A DNA stretch of 64,000 nt from Lederbergia galactosidilytica (GTDB lineage Bacteria; Bacillota; Bacilli; Bacillales; Bacillaceae_C). The stretch lies in NCBI RefSeq assembly GCF_017873565.1, contig NZ_JAGGKH010000014.1, positions 1 through 64,000 on the forward strand, written 5' to 3'. The notes under the pieces are model-generated. The model did not search any database, was not told where the DNA came from, and saw only the letters and a list, made by a program, of their open reading frames with translations. Positions within the stretch are counted from its first letter, which is position 1. The number at the start of each line of letters is the position of its first letter. The position numbers were made by a program, and so were the translations under genes. This document shows positions 8,755 to 16,877 of this stretch, one piece after another.

Positions 8755-8920
8755 TCTTCAATGAAAAGGGCGGAGCTTCATGAATTGATTTCTGTCAATA
8801 AAAATGATAAGCAAAATGATTGAAGATATTTTTATGCAAAACAAAGTGGCTTCGCTCACTTCGCGTTATTTTATAAGCCTCACTACTTCATAATACCTAC
8901 CATGATAGGTTTCAATCAAA
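8755..8920. repeat. Dispersed intergenic repeat related to the 1-299 repeat
   Basis: Contains aaaagggcggagct at 8763-8776 and gtggcttcgctcac at 8847-8860, both also present in the tandem repeat at the left end of the window. It has no ORF. Confidence 0.45.
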
Positions 8921-9036
8921 GCATAATCCAAACGGAAAGCTAGTAGTCTATAAAATTAGAGAATTTTACAAAAAGGGGAAATATCTGGTAAAACAATGAA
9001 TAATTTATAGTAGAATATAAAGAAAGGAGGAGTTTT

Positions 9037-10221
9037 TTGATTATGAGAAAGATTTCGATTGTGTTAGTTGGAGCAAGTGGGTATGGCCATGTGTATTTAC
9101 GGGAACTGTTACAAGAAGAAAATGAACAAATGGTTTTAGCGGGGGTTGTGGATATCTCACCTGAAAGGTCAAAATACTATCAAGAACTTCAGGAAATGAA
9201 AATACCAATCTACCAGTCTTTAGAAAAGTTTTATGAAGAAAATAAAGCTGATCTGGCAATTATTTCTACACCGATTCATTTACATAAGGAGCATTCTTGT
9301 TTGGCTATGAATCATGGAAGCGATGTCTTATGTGAAAAACCGATTTCAACAAACTTAGCTGATATTCAAAAGATGAGGGAGACAGCGGAAGAAACGGGCC
9401 GATTTTTGGCAGTCGGGTTTAATTGGTCTTTCACCGATTCAGTACAACAATTAAAAAAGCAAATTTTAGCAGGGGAATTTGGGCAAGCGAAGAGATTTAA
9501 AAGTCTTACATTATGGCCCCGTGATCAAGATTATTATAATCGCTCAGCATGGGCAGGGAAAAAGCATAGCCCAAATGGTGAAGTGATTCTTGATAGCATC
9601 GCCAGTAATGCGACAGCTCATCATTTACATCATATGCTTTATTTGGCAGGAAAAGCGACTGATCAAAGTGCCTCGATCGCCGAGTTGAAGGCAGAGCTCT
9701 ATAAGGCGAATGACATTGAAACGTTTGATACATGTGCCGTCCAGATTAAAACAGAGGAAAATATCGATGTATTATATTTAGCATCCCATGCGGTCAAGGA
9801 ATCAAAAGGTCCAACATATGTATTAGAATTTGAAAGGGCTACCATAAGCTTTGACCAGGATAAAGAATCTAGTGAAATCGTCGTAGAGTGGGATAATGGG
9901 AAAAAGCAAAGCTATAAAGATCCATCACATACGTTAGCAAAACTAGAAGTATGTGTGCAAGCCATATTGCGTGGGGACCATGAGATCCTTTGTGGAATTG
10001 AAGCGGCGACCCCACATGCGAAAGCGATTCAAGCGATGCATCAATCTGTTCCAGAAATTCCCGAATTTCCTCCAGCTTTCATTCAATATAACGAAAGTGA
10101 GAAACTTGTCTCAGTTGAGGGATTAGCTGAAACATGGATCGATTGCTTCGAAAAGTGGAGCTTACCCTCAGAGTTGAATATAAAATGGAGTCAACAAGGA
10201 AAAACTGTAAAAGTAGAATAG
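9037..10221 (+). CDS. Gfo/Idh/MocA family NAD(P)-dependent oxidoreductase
   Basis: About 394 residues with an N-terminal Rossmann fold ('IVLVGASGYGHVYLRELL', slightly changed from GxGxxG), the family motif 'CEKPISTNLAD' with the conserved EKP lysine about residue 100, then the alpha/beta substrate domain. Family members oxidise or reduce sugars, inositols or related polyols with NAD(P). No sugar operon is attached, so the substrate is unknown. AAAGGAGG at 9023-9030 suits TTG 9037 (6-base gap) better than ATG 9043. A bidirectional terminator follows. Confidence 0.85.
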   Translation: MIMRKISIVLVGASGYGHVYLRELLQEENEQMVLAGVVDISPERSKYYQELQEMKIPIYQSLEKFYEENKADLAIISTPIHLHKEHSCLAMNHGSDVLCEKPISTNLADIQKMRETAEETGRFLAVGFNWSFTDSVQQLKKQILAGEFGQAKRFKSLTLWPRDQDYYNRSAWAGKKHSPNGEVILDSIASNATAHHLHHMLYLAGKATDQSASIAELKAELYKANDIETFDTCAVQIKTEENIDVLYLASHAVKESKGPTYVLEFERATISFDQDKESSEIVVEWDNGKKQSYKDPSHTLAKLEVCVQAILRGDHEILCGIEAATPHAKAIQAMHQSVPEIPEFPPAFIQYNESEKLVSVEGLAETWIDCFEKWSLPSELNIKWSQQGKTVKVE

Positions 10222-10225
10222 AAGA

Positions 10226-10262
10226 AAAAAGGCGATTTGTCCTAGCAAATCGCCTTTTTTCA
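10226..10262. terminator. Bidirectional Rho-independent terminator
   Basis: Perfect stem ggcgatttg / caaatcgcc flanked by A-runs on the left and T-runs on the right, between two converging genes; it can serve both. Confidence 0.88.
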
Positions 10263-10282
10263 CGCTACATTTAAAAAAGCAG

Positions 10283-11125
10283 CTAGTTTTCCTCATAAAC
10301 AGCGGGATCTTGACCATTTAATCTTCCATCTTGCCGAGTAAGTGCGGCAATTTGCTTCATCTCGTCTTCAGAAAGGACAAAGTCAAAAATGGAGATATTC
10401 TCCAATTGTCTGTTCGAAGAGGCAGATTTTGGTATTGGGATAGTTCCCAGTTGGTAATGCCATCGTAAGATCACTTGTGAAACTGTTTTATTGTGCTGGT
10501 CTGCGATCCTTTGTAATACGGGATTGTCCATAATTTCTCTTACCCGTGCTAATGGGCTCCATGATTCTGTGTGAATGCCGTTTTCTTGATGCCAAAATCT
10601 CTGTTCTTCCTGATTAAAGAAAGGGTGCAACTCAATTTGATTGATCGAAGGCTTCACACCTGTTTGCTGTTCCAATCTTTCGATATGATCAGGTAAAAAA
10701 TTAGAAACTCCGATCGAACGAATAAATCCCCATTTTTGTGCATCAATTAATGCTTGCCATGCTTCTACATACTGATCCTTTTGTGGATTGGGCCAGTGAA
10801 TCAGATACAAATCATAATAATCCAATTGGGCGCGGTATAAGGATTCTTGGATGGCTTTCACTGCACTATCGTATGTATGATAACGACCAGGCAGTTTAGA
10901 GGTGATCCGCAGTTCTTCTCTTGAAATTGCACTACGGCGAACAGCTTCCCCTACGGTCCCCTCATTCTCATAATTGTAGGCGCTGTCAATCAAGCGGTAA
11001 CCAAGATCAATCGCACTCTGGATCGCGCGAACTCCTTCCGAACCTCTCAAATTATACGTCCCCAAACCGATAACTGGTAGTGTAAGTCCATCATGTAGAG
11101 TGATCTCTGGAATAGATTGGCTCAT
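10283..11125 (-). CDS. Aldo/keto reductase
   Basis: A cytosolic NADPH-dependent TIM-barrel oxidoreductase of 280 residues. The catalytic tetrad is visible: Asp and Tyr in 'RLIDSAYNYENE', Lys in 'ITSKLPG' and His in 'LYLIHWP'. The cofactor-binding end has 'IPIPKSASSNRQLEN'. The signature 'GFIRSIGVSNF' is also present. The GTG at 11134 overlaps the ribosome site AGGAG, so ATG 11125 (M-S-Q-S) is taken as the start. Substrates in this family are carbonyls such as methylglyoxal and sugar aldehydes; nothing nearby narrows it down. Confidence 0.9.
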   Translation of the reverse strand: MSQSIPEITLHDGLTLPVIGLGTYNLRGSEGVRAIQSAIDLGYRLIDSAYNYENEGTVGEAVRRSAISREELRITSKLPGRYHTYDSAVKAIQESLYRAQLDYYDLYLIHWPNPQKDQYVEAWQALIDAQKWGFIRSIGVSNFLPDHIERLEQQTGVKPSINQIELHPFFNQEEQRFWHQENGIHTESWSPLARVREIMDNPVLQRIADQHNKTVSQVILRWHYQLGTIPIPKSASSNRQLENISIFDFVLSEDEMKQIAALTRQDGRLNGQDPAVYEEN

Positions 11126-11394
11126 ATCAAACACTCCTTTCTATTAGTAGTTTAAGACTACCATAGATGTGGAGTGATTTCATAAGGGAAAGCTCAGTAA
11201 AGCTGTGACGAGCGAATTATTCAGGCATCCAACAATATGTCCCAGTTTGCGCTACTAATAAATAATAAAAATATAATTTTCCCATTGTCCCCATGGATAA
11301 ACACATGGCTATTGGACATAGCTTAATGAACAAAGTTTTGTTACCATGTAGGCAATAGAAATCCTTAATTTAGGTAGAGCCAATAGAAGATAGG

Positions 11395-11506
11395 TTGCGC
11401 AATAAGGTTTCAATGTTGCGCATAAAAGTGAAAACAAACGCAATCCCCATGATAGGTTGCGCAATTTAAAGGAGAACTTGAGCAATTCTTCTCCGAAGTT
11501 GCGCAA
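11395..11506. repeat. Cluster of TTGCGCAA palindromes
   Basis: The 8-base palindrome TTGCGCAA occurs exactly at 11395-11402, 11457-11464 and 11499-11506, with one-mismatch versions at 11416 and 11479. They lie upstream of the response regulator gene. They may be a dispersed repeat or a set of operators; the cluster is directly visible, its function is not. Confidence 0.5.
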
Positions 11507-11562
11507 TCAATCGAACGGAATAATATTCCCAAATGAAAGATGACTAGACAAGGAGGGCAAGC

Positions 11563-12267
11563 GTGAACGACAGTATACTCATTATAGAAGATGAACGAGG
11601 ATTAATTAAAATGCTAAAACGTTTGTTAGATAAGGAGGGTTTCCGAGAGATATATCAAGCCGAAACCGGTTCTGAAGCTTTAAAGAGGCTTAATGAACAC
11701 AGAATTGATTTGATATTGCTCGATGTCATGCTACCTGATACAGATGGTTTTAACTTATGTCAGGAAATTAGAGAAATATCGGATGTTCCGATTATTTTTT
11801 TGACTGCCCGTACGACTGATATTGACAAATTAACCGGTTTCTCTATGGGTGGAGATGATTATATAACAAAACCTTTTAATCCACTCGAAGTCGCCGCCCG
11901 TATTAAGGCTATTTTACATCGACAAAGAAGAACAATGCCAGAAAGATCAAAGGTCTTTCAAACAGATAACTTTGTTTTGTACTATGATCAAGCAAAACTA
12001 ATGGTAGATGGGAAAGAAATAAAATGCCCAGCTAAGGAATTCCAATTACTTAAATTTTTGTGCCAGCACCCTAATCAGGTCTTTAGTGTAGATCAACTAT
12101 ATGAAAATGTTTGGGGAGACTATAGTATGGTCGGGAAGGAAAACACGGTCATGGTCCATATTAGACGACTACGTCAAAAAATTGAAAAAGACCCTAAACA
12201 TCCGCAGTATTTAAAAAATGTCAGAGGATTAGGCTATATGCTTGAAAATCAAAGGGGTTCCCAATGA
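11563..12267 (+). CDS. OmpR/PhoB-family response regulator
   Basis: A 234-residue two-domain regulator: receiver (about residues 4-115) with acidic 'EDE', phospho-acceptor Asp in 'LILLDVMLPDTDG' and Lys in 'YITKPFNP', then a winged-helix DNA-binding domain ending in 'LKNVRGLGYMLE'. It starts with GTG at 11563 after AAGGAGGG, with good spacing. Its stop overlaps the kinase start (ATGA). It presumably activates the ABC-type genes that follow, as in Bce-like modules; that link is inferred from gene order and kinase topology. Confidence 0.93.
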   Translation: MNDSILIIEDERGLIKMLKRLLDKEGFREIYQAETGSEALKRLNEHRIDLILLDVMLPDTDGFNLCQEIREISDVPIIFLTARTTDIDKLTGFSMGGDDYITKPFNPLEVAARIKAILHRQRRTMPERSKVFQTDNFVLYYDQAKLMVDGKEIKCPAKEFQLLKFLCQHPNQVFSVDQLYENVWGDYSMVGKENTVMVHIRRLRQKIEKDPKHPQYLKNVRGLGYMLENQRGSQ

Positions 12268-13331
12268 AATTAGAAACGAAAATTTCATTACTATTATTCA
12301 TTATTTTTTTAACGATCGGGGCTATCTTTTTTATTACCGGATTTTCTGTCCTTAACTTATTGAACATTCCTTTAGAAACGAATGGATTAGTGACATATCT
12401 CTTATTTTCCCTATTATTTTTTGGAATGCTTATTCTAATTGGCCTTGTGATCGATCGCCAAATTAGGAGACCCCTTTTCTTTTTTATCCGCTGGATTGAT
12501 CAATTATCACTTGGGACCTTTGAAAAGCCTGAAGAAACAAAGAATTTTACCTTAAATAAATGGAGGTTCGGTCCATTTTTGGAACTTAAGTCGAAGCTTG
12601 ATCGTTTAACCTATCAACTTAATGTGGCGGAGAGGGAACGAAAAGAACTTGAGGAAACAAGGAAGAACTGGACTTCAGGAGTGACACATGACTTAAAAAC
12701 ACCATTATCATATATTAAAGGTTATGCAGCCATGCTCCATTCCGAACATAAATGGGATGAAGAAGAGATTAAGGAATTTGCTAGAATTATTGAGGAAAAA
12801 TCTTTATATATGGAGCAGTTAATTGATGATTTAAGTGTTGTCTATGAGTTTGATAAAATGCAGATCCCGTTGGATTTACGCACTACAGATCTGAGTGCAT
12901 TTGTAAAAGATGTAATGGAAGATATTCAGCAATATCCGCTAGCCAATGACTATCCTATTTATTTAGATGTAAAAAATAAAGACAGGGTTTTATTAACTTT
13001 TGACTCAACATTATTAAAGAGAGCATTAGAAAATTTCATTATGAACGCTATTTATCATAATCCTCCGGAAACAATCATAACTGTTTTGATCGAAACTACA
13101 GAAAATTCGACTCTAATAGAAATTATAGATGATGGCATCGGAATAGATGATAAAGCAATCCAACAGTTATTTAATCAGTATTATCGAGGGACAACGACAG
13201 ACAAGTCTCATCTCGGGTCAGGGCTAGGAATGTCGATTGCTAAGCAGTTTGTAGAAAAACAAGGAGGACAGGTTACGGTTGAAAGTGAACCGAATAAAGG
13301 CACGAAGATCAAAATTTTATTTCCTTATTAA
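12264..13331 (+). CDS. Membrane histidine kinase with a short extracellular loop
   Basis: A 355-residue kinase. Two N-terminal helices (about residues 7-29 and 44-63) are separated by only about 15 residues, so it lacks an extracellular sensor domain, as in intramembrane-sensing kinases such as BceS. The phospho-His lies in 'GVTHDLKTPLSYIKG'; the ATPase domain has 'NFIMNAIYHN' (N box), 'IDDGIGID' (G1) and 'GSGLGMSIAKQ' (G2). It is translationally coupled to the regulator by a 4-base overlap. Kinases of this shape usually work with an ABC transporter that detects peptide antibiotics, which fits the downstream genes. Confidence 0.92.
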   Translation: MKLETKISLLLFIIFLTIGAIFFITGFSVLNLLNIPLETNGLVTYLLFSLLFFGMLILIGLVIDRQIRRPLFFFIRWIDQLSLGTFEKPEETKNFTLNKWRFGPFLELKSKLDRLTYQLNVAERERKELEETRKNWTSGVTHDLKTPLSYIKGYAAMLHSEHKWDEEEIKEFARIIEEKSLYMEQLIDDLSVVYEFDKMQIPLDLRTTDLSAFVKDVMEDIQQYPLANDYPIYLDVKNKDRVLLTFDSTLLKRALENFIMNAIYHNPPETIITVLIETTENSTLIEIIDDGIGIDDKAIQQLFNQYYRGTTTDKSHLGSGLGMSIAKQFVEKQGGQVTVESEPNKGTKIKILFPY

Positions 13332-13349
13332 AATTAAGGTTCTGTTAAG

Positions 13350-13376
13350 ACACCATTCCAATGGTGTTTATTTTTT
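13350..13376 (+). terminator. Terminator after the two-component genes
   Basis: Stem acaccatt / aatggtgt followed by a run of seven T. It separates the two-component operon from the peptide and ABC genes, implying that those genes have their own promoter. Confidence 0.75.
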
Positions 13377-13447
13377 TACCCTATACTACGTAATTGAAAT
13401 TGGTTGTTCCTGAAGAGACATTATTGATATTAGGAGGTAAGAAGCAA

Positions 13448-13561
13448 GTGAAATATCGTCTATATAAGAAGGAAATGAAGTTCTGGAATCAAATCAAAGA
13501 GCAGTTTACGAGACTAGTTATGTCTCCAAAAGATGTCAAATCAGGCGGATGGTGCAAATGA
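13448..13561 (+). CDS. Small cationic 37-residue ORF, candidate peptide or leader
   Basis: GTG start 8 bases after a strong AGGAGG site (13432-13437). The peptide begins VKYRLYKKEMKFWNQ and ends SGGWCK: ten Lys/Arg against three Asp/Glu, two Trp, one Cys, no signal peptide. The stop lies 13 bases inside the next gene, so the ATPase, whose own ribosome site is weak, is probably translated by coupling. It could be a secreted or signalling peptide handled by the ABC transporter, a leader ORF that sets ATPase expression, or the remnant of a longer gene. I do not recognise a family. Confidence 0.5.
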   Translation: MKYRLYKKEMKFWNQIKEQFTRLVMSPKDVKSGGWCK

Positions 13562-14235
13562 TCATTGAAGCTCAAGACATTTCAGTGAAAATTGGTGGTC
13601 GGATTGTATTTGAAGGTGAGTCAGTAAGCTGCAAGCCAGGTATTATGACAGCTCTTATTGGCGCTAGTGGATCTGGAAAAACTACACTTCTACATTGTCT
13701 CGGATTGTTGCTTCCGGTGAGTAAGGGAAGCATCTTGATTAACAAGAACGATGTTACAAAATATGGCTCCGCAGCAAGAAGAAGATTTTGGCGAGATCAC
13801 GTGGCATTCGTATTGCAGGATTATGGCATTATGGATGGGGAATCAGTTGCCTTTAATATCACAATGCAAACGAGTGTTTTTGGAAGGCGTGTCATAGGAA
13901 ACAAGGAACGGCTGACCCAATCGCTTGAAAAAACCGGACTTAAAGGTAGGGAGAAGGAGTTAGCCGGGCACCTAAGCGGTGGAGAAAAACAACGACTTGC
14001 CTTGGCTCGTGCCATCTATAAAGATGCTGACATCTTGTTTGTCGATGAGCCAACAGCCTCGCTCGATGCAACGAATCGGCGTAAGGTTATCGAACTGCTT
14101 ACGGACTTCGCAGTACGAGGACGGACAGTGATTGTATCAACACATGATGCTGAAATGATTGAATCATGTGGTATCTTGCACCAGGTCGGTTCTAAAACTA
14201 ATTCGATTACAAAAGTTACTAAACGAGGGGGATAA
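13549..14235 (+). CDS. ABC transporter ATPase, bacteriocin-export-like
   Basis: A 228-residue ATP-binding subunit: Walker A 'GASGSGKTT', Q-loop 'FVLQDYGIMDGESVAFNI', signature 'LSGGEKQRLALARA', Walker B 'ILFVDEPTASLD' and switch His in 'VSTHDAEM'. The Q-loop region resembles ATPases of the lactococcin-972 export group and LolD/MacB-like subunits. Start is ATG 13549 or ATG 13558; the second would overlap the small ORF stop as ATGA. It is followed 2 bases later by the next gene. Composition is richer in GC than the kinase gene: for example 14041-14100 has 32 G/C of 60, against 18 of 60 at 12301-12360. Confidence 0.88.
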   Translation: MVQMIIEAQDISVKIGGRIVFEGESVSCKPGIMTALIGASGSGKTTLLHCLGLLLPVSKGSILINKNDVTKYGSAARRRFWRDHVAFVLQDYGIMDGESVAFNITMQTSVFGRRVIGNKERLTQSLEKTGLKGREKELAGHLSGGEKQRLALARAIYKDADILFVDEPTASLDATNRRKVIELLTDFAVRGRTVIVSTHDAEMIESCGILHQVGSKTNSITKVTKRGG

Positions 14236-14237
14236 TT

Positions 14238-14597
14238 ATGAAATCAACTTCCAAGATTACGATCAGTATTATTGTTAGTTTACTACTGATAGTAGGAGTG
14301 TTAGTCATTATAAATGGTTGGATCACGACTTTTCCCAAAGATACGCACCCATCTTGCGACAAGCTGCCGACCGTCGCAGAGGCTACAACTGCTTTGGCTA
14401 ATCACGAAAAATTTGCCAAGGAAATAGAGGAGCTTGGAGATGGAATTAAAGTGGAAGTGGGCAAACCATGTCCAGATGATCGGGAACGAGGACTCATCTT
14501 AGTAAGTTATGATTTAAAATCTGAACGTGAAGCTATCAGCAACTTGCTTTCTCAAAGTGAAGGATTCGGGGTTCCGGTACATTTGGTGAAGCGCTAA
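14238..14597 (+). CDS. Small membrane-anchored extracytoplasmic protein of unknown function
   Basis: A 119-residue protein with one N-terminal helix ('ISIIVSLLLIVGVLVIING') and an outward-facing soluble domain of about 90 residues containing two Cys ('HPSCDKLP' and 'GKPCPDDRE'). I do not recognise the family. It starts 2 bases after the ATPase stop, so it is in the same operon and probably a partner of the transporter: an accessory, immunity or substrate-capturing subunit (inference). Confidence 0.7.
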   Translation: MKSTSKITISIIVSLLLIVGVLVIINGWITTFPKDTHPSCDKLPTVAEATTALANHEKFAKEIEELGDGIKVEVGKPCPDDRERGLILVSYDLKSEREAISNLLSQSEGFGVPVHLVKR

Positions 14598-14751
14598 TGC
14601 TATTGTGCCCCACAGAAGTTCATAAAAGAAAAGCGTTAATACGATGATGACATCGAGTTAATTGAACGTATGGTCTTTTGTTAAATGAAGGGAGACAGTT
14701 AGAACGCTAGCTAAAGAGAGAAGCTCAAAAAGAAAGAGGGGTGAAAAGAAA

Positions 14752-16728
14752 ATGAATATGTATAAACGGATTATAGCGGCTGTTTCAGTTGCACTGTTTA
14801 CATTACTTGCATTGTTGGCTGCCATTATTACCGATCTAAATGATCGAGATTTTCCGAAGGCGATTGGGAGTGAGAGCAGGCTTAGTATTAGTTTCACCGA
14901 ATCAGAGTTTTCTATTACTGAAGCATTCTCAAAATTAGAAGAGCTCAATATAAGTATGGATCTTGGGCTAGTTAAAATTGCCCCAGATCTTGCTGAAAAT
15001 GGAGATGGACAAATTTTTGTTGCACTAAAGGATGGGGATCTGCCCGATCATTTTACTTGGTTCAGTGGTGGCAAGAAAGCACAGATTGTTGATAAAGATC
15101 GACTTGCTTTTTCCTATCCTGATGGGGTCTATCTTGTGACTGGCAACACAACTCATTTGGCTGAATTTGAAGACACTCTGAATAGTGATGGAGTGGAAGT
15201 TAAGCGCTGGGATGACTCCATCTTAGATAGTCTTATATTTGTTGTGCTGGAAAGGGGATTTACTATTGTACTTCTTGCCTCATTCGCATTGATTTCATCA
15301 CTTGCGCTGTTCTGGTTATCAGCAAGGGCCCGAGGTCGTGCACTTCAAGTTCTAGGCGGGTGCCCGACTATGCGGATAAAAGGGCAGGACCTAACAGAAT
15401 TCAGTGGGACGCTACTCGTTTCGGCAGGATCTGTAACTATGGCTGCAGCAAGCTATGTAGGTGTTTTTCATGGCTGGATGTATATCGGCACATTCCTCAA
15501 AGTACTCATTAGTCTGCAGGCTGTTATTATTGGTATATCCACGCTTGCTGCACTTATCATGTCAGCCTCAGCGTGGCCGAGTGCTACAATGCTTGCCACT
15601 AGACAACCGGCAGTAAAAAGTTTCCGCTCGACAGCTAATGTGATTCAAGCACTTACATTCGTTTTAGTCGTGGCTACGGCTGGACCAGCCTGGTCTGCAT
15701 ATAAACACTCTTCTGCGAAGGCAATTGAAATGGCGCAGTGGGAGAAACTGGCAGACCAAGTATCGATTGTCTTTGCAACTGACATTGACGAAATGGATCG
15801 CATCGAACCAATGATTGGGGAGCTGGTAAAGGATGCGGAATCGATTGAAGGGGTAGCACTTTCTTATACTTACACTAAAGATATGTGGCCACTTGCTGAA
15901 TTCGGCGAATACTCGGCTGTATCTTTCGTAAACCAGCGTTGGCTTGACTTAGTCACTGAAGGTGCGAAAAAGGCGGTTGTTACACCTGTTTCTCAATCCA
16001 ATATGGCAGATGATTTTGTTGATGAAATTCAAGCAGAGATTAAGATATTGTCGAGAGAAGGGCACTCTAAGGATCTAAGCGAACAAATGCAGTTCCTTCA
16101 ACCAACCAATGAAGCTAAAATCCCCGTAGCTCAAGGAGGAGGGGGAGAAAGGCTTCACTTTAAAAATAATGTGCTGCTCATTGTTGTTCCATCGTTGTAC
16201 GACATCTTCAATGATTCTACATTGACATCGATGATCTCGAGCGGCAACATAGTGTTTACTGGTGTAGCTGCCACGCTACAATTATTAGAACGACATGGAC
16301 TTGATGTACAAGCATTACGTGATCATGATATCAATGGAGAACTAAAAGTAGTGTACATTGCCGAAGAGGGGATACTCCAAGCGCAGTTTGCAGCATATCT
16401 TGTATGGTTGCAGAATCTTTCACTATTTGCATTCATTATTGCTTTCAGTGTTGCAACAGCAATTAGTGCGTTGATTACCGCAACACTACAGGCGAAGCGT
16501 GACTTCCCATTACGTTTGGCTGGCAAATCGTGGTTACGAATCCTGCAAAACCGTGTGACCAAGGAAATTATTATGGGAATCATCCTCGTGCTAATCGTGG
16601 TCTTGCTACAGAGACCTGAATCGCTAATTGTTCTTGTGATTGCCACATACGGATTACTTATTGTGCCGCTGTCTCATCTGTTTGCTGTACATTGGTGCTT
16701 CAATCGAGTCAGTAAACGACGGATTTGA
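14752..16728 (+). CDS. Large multi-pass membrane protein, bacteriocin-associated permease-like
   Basis: A 658-residue protein with an N-terminal helix (about 8-27), an outer domain (about 28-160), helices near 165-190, 222-240, 250-275 and 295-315, a second large outer domain (about 315-545), and three final helices (about 548-572, 597-615, 618-640). The 'ARARGRALQVLGGCPTMRI' loop recalls the FtsX/MacB-type coupling loop. The layout resembles bacteriocin-associated integral membrane proteins (DUF1430-like), though I cannot confirm that family. A gap of 154 bases separates it from the previous gene; GGGGTG lies before the ATG. It is presumably the membrane subunit for the ATPase. Confidence 0.72.
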   Translation: MNMYKRIIAAVSVALFTLLALLAAIITDLNDRDFPKAIGSESRLSISFTESEFSITEAFSKLEELNISMDLGLVKIAPDLAENGDGQIFVALKDGDLPDHFTWFSGGKKAQIVDKDRLAFSYPDGVYLVTGNTTHLAEFEDTLNSDGVEVKRWDDSILDSLIFVVLERGFTIVLLASFALISSLALFWLSARARGRALQVLGGCPTMRIKGQDLTEFSGTLLVSAGSVTMAAASYVGVFHGWMYIGTFLKVLISLQAVIIGISTLAALIMSASAWPSATMLATRQPAVKSFRSTANVIQALTFVLVVATAGPAWSAYKHSSAKAIEMAQWEKLADQVSIVFATDIDEMDRIEPMIGELVKDAESIEGVALSYTYTKDMWPLAEFGEYSAVSFVNQRWLDLVTEGAKKAVVTPVSQSNMADDFVDEIQAEIKILSREGHSKDLSEQMQFLQPTNEAKIPVAQGGGGERLHFKNNVLLIVVPSLYDIFNDSTLTSMISSGNIVFTGVAATLQLLERHGLDVQALRDHDINGELKVVYIAEEGILQAQFAAYLVWLQNLSLFAFIIAFSVATAISALITATLQAKRDFPLRLAGKSWLRILQNRVTKEIIMGIILVLIVVLLQRPESLIVLVIATYGLLIVPLSHLFAVHWCFNRVSKRRI

Positions 16729-16835
16729 TTAAGATTATATGGCTAATCTCATTTTAGTAACCAACATTATTTTCAACAAACATCCTGAATGGAAAAAAAC
16801 AATCACTTTAATGGATTTTTAAGTACACATCAACG

Positions 16836-16873
16836 AAATCGCTCTGATGACAACCTATCATCAGAGCGATTTA
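16836..16873. terminator. Hairpin between converging genes, probable bidirectional terminator
   Basis: Long stem aaatcgctctgatga / tcatcagagcgattt with a seven-base loop between the end of the membrane protein gene and the end of the reductase gene. T-tails are weak on both sides. Confidence 0.65.
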
Positions 16874-16877
16874 AGTT

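Noticed and set aside
11309-11506. 65-residue minus-strand ORF
   Set aside because: It lies across the TTGCGCAA palindrome cluster and has no SD; likely chance.
12264-16728. Interpretation as a classical BceRS-BceAB bacitracin module
   Set aside because: The kinase fits, but the large membrane protein does not have the ten-helix BceB layout with one large loop after helix 7, and two additional small ORFs lie in the operon.
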